Shown in pieces: positions 1-5,744 of a stretch of 6,295 bases of DNA (positions within the stretch are counted from its first letter, which is position 1; each line of letters begins with the position of its first letter). Under the pieces are notes generated by a model. That model made no database searches. It saw only the letters and a program-made list of their open reading frames with translations, and was not told the origin of the DNA. The position numbers were made by a program, and so were the translations under genes. Location of the stretch: positions 1 through 6,295 of the forward strand of contig SDWK01000588.1 of the NCBI GenBank assembly GCA_004195335.1, in the 5' to 3' direction. This DNA is from Shewanella sp. (GTDB taxonomy: Bacteria; Pseudomonadota; Gammaproteobacteria; Enterobacterales; Shewanellaceae).

Positions 1-1
1 G

Positions 2-712
2 CCCCGCAGTTTGGCTAATATGTTAGATAATCAAGGTGATGATATTGTTCGCCAAGGTGGGGTTGTCGCATTTGTCGGTCCAACGGGCGTTGGCAAGACA
101 ACTACCATTGCAAAATTAGCCGCCAGATATGTCGCACACCATGGTGCAGATCAAGTTGCATTGATTACGACCGATCATTATCGCATTGGCGCCTTTGAGC
201 AATTGGCTACCTATGGCAAAATAATGGGGTGTCCGGTAAAGCAAGCACATGATCTCAATGAATTGGAACAAATTCTTTATCAGTTCAGGAATCGCAAGCT
301 AGTATTGATAGATACGGCGGGTATGGGACAGCGAGATATCAGACTTTTCCAGCAACTTGATAATTTAGCTGCAAATAGCAGAATACCTATACGCAGTTAT
401 CTGGTACTGTCCTCTACAGGGCAGAGAAGAGTGCTAGAGGACGCCGTAGCGCAATTTAAACGTATTCCACTGTCGGGAGCGGTCTTAACTAAACTCGACG
501 AATCAGTTTCTTTAGCTCCAGCACTGAGCGTATTGATACAAAGTGGGTTACCATTAAGTTATGTAACTGACGGACAAAGAGTTCCGGAAGATATGCAAGT
601 TGCTGATACCTTAGCTTTAGCTAATAAGGCGTTATCAGTAATGGATAAGAAAGAACAACACCTAATACAGAACAGTGAAAGGTCAGATGAAAGGGCCTAT
701 GCATTTGAGTAA
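2..712 (+). CDS. flhF: FlhF, SRP-type GTPase for polar flagellum placement (5' partial, C-terminal half)
   Basis: FlhF is a signal-recognition-particle-family GTPase that, in its GTP-bound form, marks the cell pole where the flagellum is built. The reading frame is already open at base 2, so the start and the N-terminal B/N regions lie upstream; the family usually has about 450 residues and about 236 are present here. The visible G domain is intact. The P-loop GPTGVGKT is encoded at 77-100, the SRP-family DHYRIGA element at 173-193, DTAGMGQ (G3) at 311-331, and TKLDE (G4, guanine specificity) at 488-502, followed by the typical SGLPLSYVTDGQRVPEDM close. The TTG at 11 is an internal leucine codon, not a start. 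The stop at 710-712 lies just before flhG, whose product stimulates FlhF GTPase activity. Ffh and FtsY are unlikely because of the FlhF-specific wording and the flhG neighbour. Confidence 0.97.
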   Translation, partial: PRSLANMLDNQGDDIVRQGGVVAFVGPTGVGKTTTIAKLAARYVAHHGADQVALITTDHYRIGAFEQLATYGKIMGCPVKQAHDLNELEQILYQFRNRKLVLIDTAGMGQRDIRLFQQLDNLAANSRIPIRSYLVLSSTGQRRVLEDAVAQFKRIPLSGAVLTKLDESVSLAPALSVLIQSGLPLSYVTDGQRVPEDMQVADTLALANKALSVMDKKEQHLIQNSERSDERAYAFE

Positions 713-716
713 AGCA

Positions 717-1598
717 ATGAGTCGGGATCAAGCAAGTGGTTTACGTATGATGAATCAACCTTATAACGAAAAAGTAAAAGTAATCGCGGTTTCTGGTGGT
801 AAAGGTGGCGTGGGTAAAACCAGTGTCTCTATCAATACTGCCGTCGCCTTGGCTGAAAAAGGAAAACGTGTATTAGTCCTAGATGCTGATTTAGGCTTGG
901 CTAATGTCGATATTATGTTGGGGATACGAGCAGATCGTAACTTATCACATGTATTATCGGGTGACGCAGAGCTGGATGATATTATTGTTCGTGGGCCTAA
1001 AGGGATCGGTATTATTCCGGCTACCTCAGGAACACAGTCAATGGTCGAATTGTCTCAGGCACAGCACGCCGGTCTAATACGAGCCTTTAGTGAGATGCGT
1101 ACTCAATTTGATATTTTAATTGTCGATACTGCGGCAGGTATCTCAGATATGGTACTGAGTTTTTCTCGAGCCTCTCAAGACGTGTTAATAGTAGTCTGTG
1201 ATGAACCTACATCGATCACCGATGCTTATGCCTTAATAAAAATATTGAGTCGTGAGCATGGTGTCTTCCGTTTTAAAATAGTTGCCAATATGGTGAGAAG
1301 TTTACGGGAAGGGATGGAACTCTTTGCTAAACTTAGTAAAGTTACGGATCGATTTTTAGATGTCGCGTTGGAATTAGTTGCAACGATACCGTTCGATGAA
1401 AATCTACGGAAATCCGTACGTAAACAGAAATTGGTTGTAGAGGCGTACCCAAAATCGCCGGCATCAATTGCTTATCATGGCCTGGCCAATAAGATAATAA
1501 GTTGGCCAATACCTCAGCAACCTGGTGGCCATCTTGAGTTTTTTGTCGAGCGATTAGTGCAACGACCAGAGTATCAAGAGGATAGGACGAGTGAGTAA
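717..1598 (+). CDS. flhG: FlhG (FleN), MinD-like ATPase controlling flagellar number
   Basis: FlhG is a ParA/MinD-family ATPase that limits flagellar number, stimulates FlhF GTPase, and in polar flagellates restrains the flagellar master regulator. With a start at 717 it has 293 residues. It carries the N-terminal DQAxxLR helix (D4-R10) that activates FlhF, the deviant Walker A GGKGGVGKT (27-35), DADLGLANVD (56-65), and the switch II DTAAG (137-141). The C-terminus should form the membrane-targeting helix. The frame is open upstream: GTG 675, ATG 687 (AGG at 680-682) and ATG 699 would add 14, 10 and 6 residues and overlap flhF. I prefer ATG 717, four bases after the flhF stop, because relatives begin just before DQASGLR; its ribosome binding site (GAGTAA) is weak, so the start is uncertain. 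The 3' end overlaps fliA by 8 nt. Confidence 0.96.
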   Translation: MSRDQASGLRMMNQPYNEKVKVIAVSGGKGGVGKTSVSINTAVALAEKGKRVLVLDADLGLANVDIMLGIRADRNLSHVLSGDAELDDIIVRGPKGIGIIPATSGTQSMVELSQAQHAGLIRAFSEMRTQFDILIVDTAAGISDMVLSFSRASQDVLIVVCDEPTSITDAYALIKILSREHGVFRFKIVANMVRSLREGMELFAKLSKVTDRFLDVALELVATIPFDENLRKSVRKQKLVVEAYPKSPASIAYHGLANKIISWPIPQQPGGHLEFFVERLVQRPEYQEDRTSE

Positions 1599-2310
1599 AG
1601 CCGCTGCGTATACTTGTTTAGATAATAAAGCCTCAATAGTTGAACAGTATGCACCGTTGGTTAAAAAGATTGCTCACCATCTATTAGCGCGTTTACCGGC
1701 ATCTGTTCAACTCGATGACCTTTTACAAGCTGGAATGATGGGGCTTCTCGAAGCTTCTTCGAAGTTTGATGGTAGCAAAGGTGCAAAATTTGAAACTTTT
1801 GCAGGCATTCGGATCCGAGGGTCGATGCTGGATGAAATCCGTCGAGGTGACTGGGTTCCGCGCTCGGTCCATAGGAATCAACGACGAGTTGCTCAGGTTA
1901 TCGATGAGTTAGGGCAAGAGCTCGGCAGAGATGCCAATGATACCGAAATTGCTCAGCGACTTGATATGTCTCTCGATGAATACCATCATATTCTTAATGA
2001 TGTTTCAGTTGGGAAAGTGGTTGGTATTGAAGACTTAGGTGTATCGGTTGATGTCGTGAGTCATGACGAGGTTCAGCAGGATGATATATTTGAATCGATA
2101 GCAGATGTAGAGTTTCATAAGGCGTTAGTGGAAGCGATTAAGCTTTTGCCTGAGAGAGATGGATTAGTTTTATCGCTTTATTATGACGAAGCATTAAATT
2201 TAAAAGAAATTGGGGCCATTCTTGAAGTTAGCGAGTCGCGGGTAAGCCAGATATTGAGTCAGGCGATGCTAAGACTGAAAGCTAAACTTAAGCATTGGAC
2301 AATAAAATAA
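1591..2310 (+). CDS. fliA: FliA, flagellar sigma factor sigma-28
   Basis: FliA is the sigma-28 factor that directs RNA polymerase to late flagellar genes (flagellin, motor and many chemotaxis promoters); in the family it is held inactive by FlgM until the hook is complete. The 239 residues match the usual length. Region 2 is seen at about 17-95, with DDLLQAG (42-48), the core-binding and -10 recognition stretch KFETFAGIRIRGSMLDEIR, and DWVPRSVHR. Region 3 covers ELGRDANDTEIAQRL. Region 4 near the C-terminus has LPERDGLVLSLYY and a helix-turn-helix NLKEIGAILEVSESRVSQI. The start is GTG at 1591, inside the end of flhG, with AGGA (1584-1587) and AGAGGA (1577-1582) upstream, which suggests translational coupling. 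The gap after it is the only substantial one in the window. Confidence 0.97.
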   Translation: MSKAAAYTCLDNKASIVEQYAPLVKKIAHHLLARLPASVQLDDLLQAGMMGLLEASSKFDGSKGAKFETFAGIRIRGSMLDEIRRGDWVPRSVHRNQRRVAQVIDELGQELGRDANDTEIAQRLDMSLDEYHHILNDVSVGKVVGIEDLGVSVDVVSHDEVQQDDIFESIADVEFHKALVEAIKLLPERDGLVLSLYYDEALNLKEIGAILEVSESRVSQILSQAMLRLKAKLKHWTIK

Positions 2311-2314
2311 CAAT

Positions 2315-2373
2315 TATACACCCAAGCTACCTCAGGATGCTGAACCCTGCATCTTGAAGTGGTTTGGGTATAT
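2315..2373. repeat. Palindromic intergenic repeat between fliA and cheY
   Basis: Two 20-nt arms, 2321-2340 (CCCAAGCTACCTCAGGATGC) and 2349-2368 (GCATCTTGAAGTGGTTTGGG), are inverted copies of each other around an 8-nt loop (TGAACCCT). They match at 16 of 20 positions, and all four differences are transitions; in RNA three of them become G-U pairs. TATA flanks both ends and extends the pairing past a 2-nt bulge (CA at 2319-2320). From memory, this sequence type is a dispersed short repeat in Shewanella and Vibrio genomes, similar to REP or MITE-like elements. No U-tract follows the stem, so it is not a classical intrinsic terminator, though a transcript crossing it would form a strong hairpin between the sigma factor and the che genes. 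Confidence 0.8.
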
Positions 2374-2383
2374 CAGTAATAAT
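2354..2383 (+). promoter_or_regulatory. Possible weak sigma-70-type promoter before cheY
   Basis: TTGAAG at 2354-2359 (4 of 6 to TTGACA) and AATAAT at 2378-2383 (5 of 6 to TATAAT) are separated by 18 nt. The -35-like box lies in the right arm of the palindromic repeat, so an inserted repeat could have supplied it. Transcription would begin near 2390, giving a very short cheY leader. AT-rich gaps produce such matches by chance, so this is a candidate only. Confidence 0.2.
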
Positions 2384-2390
2384 TAAAGAG

Positions 2391-2401
2391 CTCCGCGGAG
2401 G
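2391..2401 (+). promoter_or_regulatory. cheY ribosome binding site inside a perfect palindrome
   Basis: CTCCGCGGAG (2391-2400) is its own reverse complement, and its right half plus the next base forms the strong Shine-Dalgarno GGAGG (2397-2401). The spacing to the TTG at 2407 is 5 nt, while the ATG at 2419 would be 17 nt away, so this site decides the TTG start. An intramolecular hairpin would have only a 3-bp CUC/GAG stem around a CGCG loop, so strong masking of the site is doubtful. Confidence 0.6.
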
Positions 2402-2406
2402 AAACC

Positions 2407-2790
2407 TTGGACAAGAATATGAAGATTCTCGTTGTTGACGATTTCTCAACAATGAGGCGTATCATCAAGAACTTGTTAAGAGACTTGGGTTTTAATAACA
2501 CTCAAGAAGCTGATGACGGTTCAACAGCACTACCTATGTTGCAAAAAGGCGACTTTGATTTTGTCGTGACCGATTGGAACATGCCTGGTATGCAGGGAAT
2601 CGATTTATTAAAAGCGATTCGCGCAGATGATGAGTTAAAGCACCTACCTGTGTTGATGGTTACTGCAGAAGCAAAAAGGGAGCAGATCATCGCAGCAGCG
2701 CAAGCCGGTGTGAATGGTTATGTTGTTAAGCCTTTTACAGCCGCTACGTTAAAAGAGAAGTTAGAGAAAATTTTTGAACGACTCGGATAA
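2407..2790 (+). CDS. cheY: CheY, chemotaxis response regulator
   Basis: CheY is the single-domain response regulator that receives phosphate from CheA, diffuses to the flagellar motor, and binds FliM/FliN to change rotation. All receiver landmarks are present: acidic pocket D11 D12, phospho-acceptor D56 (TDWNMPG), T86, the aromatic switch Y105, and K108. Each is one lower than in E. coli CheY, and the length (127 residues) is also nearly the same. The start is TTG at 2407 ([12 protein letters not shown]), chosen because GGAGG lies 5 nt upstream; starting at ATG 2419 would lose four residues and have poor spacing. cheZ follows 13 nt after the stop. The adjoining cheZ and cheA make this the motor-controlling CheY rather than a distant paralogue. 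Confidence 0.98.
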   Translation: MDKNMKILVVDDFSTMRRIIKNLLRDLGFNNTQEADDGSTALPMLQKGDFDFVVTDWNMPGMQGIDLLKAIRADDELKHLPVLMVTAEAKREQIIAAAQAGVNGYVVKPFTAATLKEKLEKIFERLG

Positions 2791-2803
2791 TCAAGGTTGT
2801 GTT

Positions 2804-3541
2804 ATGCAGGCTATAACTTCAGGGCTCATTTCGTTAGAGCAAGCAAATAAACTTGTCGAACTGCTGACCGAAGGCCAGCAAGAGCAAGCCGACGAGTTGA
2901 TCAGGGATATTGCAACGCCAATTCAAAAAGAACTGTTCGATGAGGTTGGAAGACTGACTCGGCAGCTTCACAGTGCCATTGTTGATTTTCAGGTCGATGA
3001 CAGACTGGTTAAATTAGCGAGTACTGAGATCCCTGACGCTAAAGAACGCCTGACTTATGTCATTGATATGACAGAGCAAGCTGCAAATAAAACCATGGAT
3101 GCTGTTGAGGAGTGTTTGCCTTTGGCTGAGGCTCTGACAACTAGCATTCAATCGGTAAAACCTACATGGGGTAAGCTCATGAGGCGTGATATTGAATTGA
3201 ATGAATTTAAAGTTCTTTGTCATGATGTTCAGCAGTTTGTCGATCGAAGCGAATTGGATTCGATTCGTTTAAGAGAGCTACTAAATGAAATTTTATTGGC
3301 TCAAGATTTCCAAGATTTAACAGGGCAGATGATTCGAAGGGTCATCGACTTAGTACGTGAAGTCGAAAATAACTTAGTTTCTATGCTAACTGTATTTGGT
3401 GAACAGCCCGTTAGCGAGGACACACCAATCACGATCAGCAACGTTGAAGCCGAAGGGCCAATCATGAATGCTGAGGAGCGTGATGATGTTGTCACAGGTC
3501 AAGACGAAGTCGATGATCTGCTTTCGAGTCTGGGTTTCTAA
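2804..3541 (+). CDS. cheZ: CheZ, CheY-P phosphatase
   Basis: CheZ dephosphorylates CheY-P and ends the motor signal. The predicted protein is mostly helical, as expected for the long four-helix bundle of the CheZ dimer. The active-site motif AQDFQDLTGQ is present, with D171 and Q175 matching the E. coli catalytic D143 and Q147. After an acidic, flexible stretch (about 205-230) it ends in DEVDDLLSSLGF, the conserved amphipathic tail that binds CheY-P. I place the start at ATG 2804 (MQAITSGLISLEQA, 245 residues) with AAGG at 2793-2796 and a 7-nt spacer. The frame also opens at TTG 2774, but that would overlap cheY and lacks a good ribosome binding site. At 245 residues it is longer than the E. 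coli protein (214). cheA begins 15 nt after the stop. Confidence 0.97.
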   Translation: MQAITSGLISLEQANKLVELLTEGQQEQADELIRDIATPIQKELFDEVGRLTRQLHSAIVDFQVDDRLVKLASTEIPDAKERLTYVIDMTEQAANKTMDAVEECLPLAEALTTSIQSVKPTWGKLMRRDIELNEFKVLCHDVQQFVDRSELDSIRLRELLNEILLAQDFQDLTGQMIRRVIDLVREVENNLVSMLTVFGEQPVSEDTPITISNVEAEGPIMNAEERDDVVTGQDEVDDLLSSLGF

Positions 3542-3556
3542 TTAGGAGTCAAATTA

Positions 3557-5719
3557 ATGTCATTTGATGTTGATGAAGAGATACTGCAGGACTTTTTGAT
3601 CGAAGCTGGTGAAATTTTAGAGCTTTTGTCTGAACAGTTGGTCACTCTGGAAAATAACCCAGAAGATACAGAACTGCTAAACGCAATCTTTCGGGGTTTT
3701 CATACCGTAAAAGGCGGCGCAGGATTTCTTAGCCTGGGCCCGATGGTCGATGTGTGTCATGAAGCCGAGAATACCTTTGATCTGTTGCGGACCGGTAAGC
3801 GAGAAGTCTCTTCAGAATTGATGGATATCATTCTGCAAGCAGTGGATGCCATCAACGCAATGTTTGCTCAGACCAAATCGGGTATCGCGCAAGATGACGC
3901 CGATGCAGGACTATTAGCAAACTTGAAATTACTGAGCTCTGGCGCTCCTTTTCCAGCAGAGACTGTTGAAGAATCGATTGATGATTCGATTGAGTTATTC
4001 GATCAAGCTCCTGCAGAAGATTCAGGTATTGAGCTGTTTGATGAAGCTCCAGCCCCGAAAGTCAGCGGTGGTACAAGCGGCGGCAGCATCGATGAAATTG
4101 ATGAGTCAGAATTTGAAGCGCTTCTCGATGCGCTTCATGGGGCGGCGAACGCTCCAGCGGCTTCTAAAAATACCAAATCTGTTGTTCCTCAAACGCCTAC
4201 CAGCGGTGATATTACCGATGATGAGTTTGAGTCATTGCTCGATGAATTACATGGTTCAGGTCAATTTAAAAATAAGGATGCACCCGTTGTCCCACCTGTC
4301 GAGGCGGCGGCTCCAGCGGTAGATTCTGACGATATCTCTGATGATGAATTTGAAAAGTTGCTCGATGAACTGCATGGTTCGGGCGGAGCGCCTAAAGCGG
4401 TTGCTCCTGTCGCTAACCAGGTTAAGAGTTCACCAGCAGCTCCTGCTGCTAAGGCTGCACCAACAGCCAAGCCAGCGGCAAAAGCGCCAATAGCTAAGGC
4501 GGCACCTAAGGCCGTAGCCAAAGCGGCACCGGCGAATCAACCCCAGGCGGAAACGACAGTTCGTGTCGATACTGCACGACTCGATCAGATCATGAATATG
4601 GTTGGCGAGCTAGTGCTCGTGAGAAACCGCCTTATCAGCCTAGGGGTTAGCCGAGACGACGAGGAGCTCTCTAAAGCCTTGGCTAATCTGGATCTTGTTA
4701 CCGCAGACCTACAAGGTGCGGTGATGAAGACGCGAATGCAGCCGATTAAGAAAGTCTTTGGCCGTTTCCCTCGAGTCGTACGTGATTTAGCTCGAACTCT
4801 GAATAAAGACATTGATCTGAGAATGATTGGTGAAGATACGGATTTAGACAAAAATCTTGTCGAAGCGCTGGCCGACCCGCTGGTTCACTTAGTTAGAAAC
4901 TCTGTCGATCACGGTATTGAGATGCCAGCGGATCGAGAGGCTGCGGGTAAATCCAGAACGGGTACCATTACCTTATCTGCTAGTCAAGAAGGCGACCACA
5001 TCCTATTGAAAATTGAGGATGACGGCGCAGGAATGGATCCCAATAAGCTTAAAGAGATCGCTATAAGCCGGGGTGTGCTCGATGAAGAGACCGCCTCTAG
5101 AATGTCCGATAATGAAGCATACAACCTTATTTTCGCTCCAGGTTTCTCAACCAAAGTCGAGATTTCCGATATTTCGGGACGTGGCGTCGGTATGGATGTG
5201 GTAAAAACTCGTATTGCTCAATTAAACGGCTCTATTTATATCGACTCGCTGCAAGGTAAGGGGACTCGATTAGAAATTAAAGTACCGTTAACGCTCGCGA
5301 TTATGCCGACATTAATGGTCGAAGTTGCAAAACAAGTCTTTGCATTGCCTCTATCGAGTGTGAGTGAGATCTTCCATCTCGATTTGACTAAGACAAATAT
5401 TGTCGATGGTCAGCTTACCGTAATAGTTCGTCAAAAGGCCGTGCCTCTGTTCTATCTTGAGCACTGGCTTAGCCGAAAACAGACCGGGTTAAAGCATGGT
5501 GATAAAGAGCATGGCCATGTGGTTATTGTTCAGCTTGGTACTATGCAGATAGGTTTTGTGGTTGACTCTCTTATTGGTCAAGAAGAAGTTGTTATTAAGC
5601 CTCTGGGCACCTTGCTGCACGGAACACCAGGCATGGCTGGCGCCACTATTACATCAGACGGCGGTATTGCCCTGATCCTTGATGTACCTGGGTTGCTAAA
5701 AAATTACGCAAAAAAATAA
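3557..5719 (+). CDS. cheA: CheA, chemotaxis histidine kinase with a repeat region in place of P2
   Basis: CheA is the kinase of chemoreceptor arrays: it autophosphorylates on its HPt domain and hands phosphate to CheY and CheB. It has 720 residues, starting at ATG 3557 with AGGAG (3544-3548) 8 nt upstream. The HPt (P1) domain is about 1-110, with phospho-accepting H49 in FRGFHTVKGGAGF. Residues 140-330 lack a recognisable P2 fold; they hold two IELFDxAPA copies, three EFExLLDxLHG copies, and an Ala/Lys/Pro linker. Dimerisation (P3) begins near T333. The P4 ATPase has the N box (H444, N448 in HLVRNSVDHG), G1 DDGAGM (488-493), F box FAPGF (526-530), and G2 GRGVG (541-545). A CheW-like P5 domain fills roughly 575-720. 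No catalytic residue appears lost. cheB starts 25 nt after the stop. Confidence 0.98.
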   Translation: MSFDVDEEILQDFLIEAGEILELLSEQLVTLENNPEDTELLNAIFRGFHTVKGGAGFLSLGPMVDVCHEAENTFDLLRTGKREVSSELMDIILQAVDAINAMFAQTKSGIAQDDADAGLLANLKLLSSGAPFPAETVEESIDDSIELFDQAPAEDSGIELFDEAPAPKVSGGTSGGSIDEIDESEFEALLDALHGAANAPAASKNTKSVVPQTPTSGDITDDEFESLLDELHGSGQFKNKDAPVVPPVEAAAPAVDSDDISDDEFEKLLDELHGSGGAPKAVAPVANQVKSSPAAPAAKAAPTAKPAAKAPIAKAAPKAVAKAAPANQPQAETTVRVDTARLDQIMNMVGELVLVRNRLISLGVSRDDEELSKALANLDLVTADLQGAVMKTRMQPIKKVFGRFPRVVRDLARTLNKDIDLRMIGEDTDLDKNLVEALADPLVHLVRNSVDHGIEMPADREAAGKSRTGTITLSASQEGDHILLKIEDDGAGMDPNKLKEIAISRGVLDEETASRMSDNEAYNLIFAPGFSTKVEISDISGRGVGMDVVKTRIAQLNGSIYIDSLQGKGTRLEIKVPLTLAIMPTLMVEVAKQVFALPLSSVSEIFHLDLTKTNIVDGQLTVIVRQKAVPLFYLEHWLSRKQTGLKHGDKEHGHVVIVQLGTMQIGFVVDSLIGQEEVVIKPLGTLLHGTPGMAGATITSDGGIALILDVPGLLKNYAKK
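3989..4054 (+). repeat. Two copies of IELFDxAPA in CheA
   Basis: CheA residues 145-153 (IELFDQAPA) and 158-166 (IELFDEAPA), encoded at 3989-4015 and 4028-4054, are near-identical copies spaced 13 residues apart. They lie directly after the HPt domain in an acidic, probably disordered stretch. The two DNA copies differ at several third positions, so the duplication is not recent or the protein sequence is held by selection. Confidence 0.75.
4094..4384 (+). repeat. Three copies of an EFExLLDxLHG motif in CheA
   Basis: The copies are EIDESEFEALLDALHG (residues 180-195, bases 4094-4141), DITDDEFESLLDELHGSG (218-235, 4208-4261), and DISDDEFEKLLDELHGSG (259-276, 4331-4384). The histidines are 38 and 41 residues apart, joined by Ala/Pro/Gly-rich linkers of unrelated sequence. 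Each copy looks like a short acidic amphipathic helix capped by D/S at its start and HG at its end. The region takes the place of the CheY/CheB-binding P2 domain of E. coli CheA. Confidence 0.85.
4388..4552 (+). repeat. Ala/Lys/Pro low-complexity linker in CheA
   Basis: CheA residues of about 278-332 consist largely of KAAP, AKAAP and APxAK units with almost no other residues. This is an extended, positively charged, flexible tether between the acidic motif region and the dimerisation domain. The DNA is rich in GC-biased GCx codons, which also gives a long open frame on the opposite strand. Confidence 0.75.
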
Positions 5720-5744
5720 AACAACATGCGGTATAGGAAATTGA

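Noticed and set aside
2321..2372. Intrinsic terminator after fliA
   Set aside because: The stem is strong, but it is followed by GGGTATATCAG rather than a T-run, and the downstream genes belong to the same functional cluster.
2311..2406. Sigma-28 promoter for cheY (TAAA followed about 15 nt later by GCCGATAA)
   Set aside because: TAAAG occurs at about 2385, but nothing like GCCGATAA follows at the right spacing.
2502..2690. 62-residue minus-strand frame inside cheY
   Set aside because: It is a shadow of a fully conserved receiver-domain gene.
2774..2803. Upstream TTG start of cheZ overlapping cheY
   Set aside because: ATG 2804 has a proper AAGG site at 7 nt and matches the conserved beginning of CheZ; the extra ten codons have no such support.
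3966..4322. 118-residue open frame in the +1 shifted frame inside cheA
   Set aside because: It lies wholly within the conserved cheA frame, has no family features, and arises from the repeated codon pattern.
4261..4521. 86-residue Ala-rich open frame on the minus strand opposite cheA
   Set aside because: It is the mirror of the Ala/Lys/Pro linker and motif codons; its low-complexity composition and lack of a ribosome binding site fit a shadow frame.
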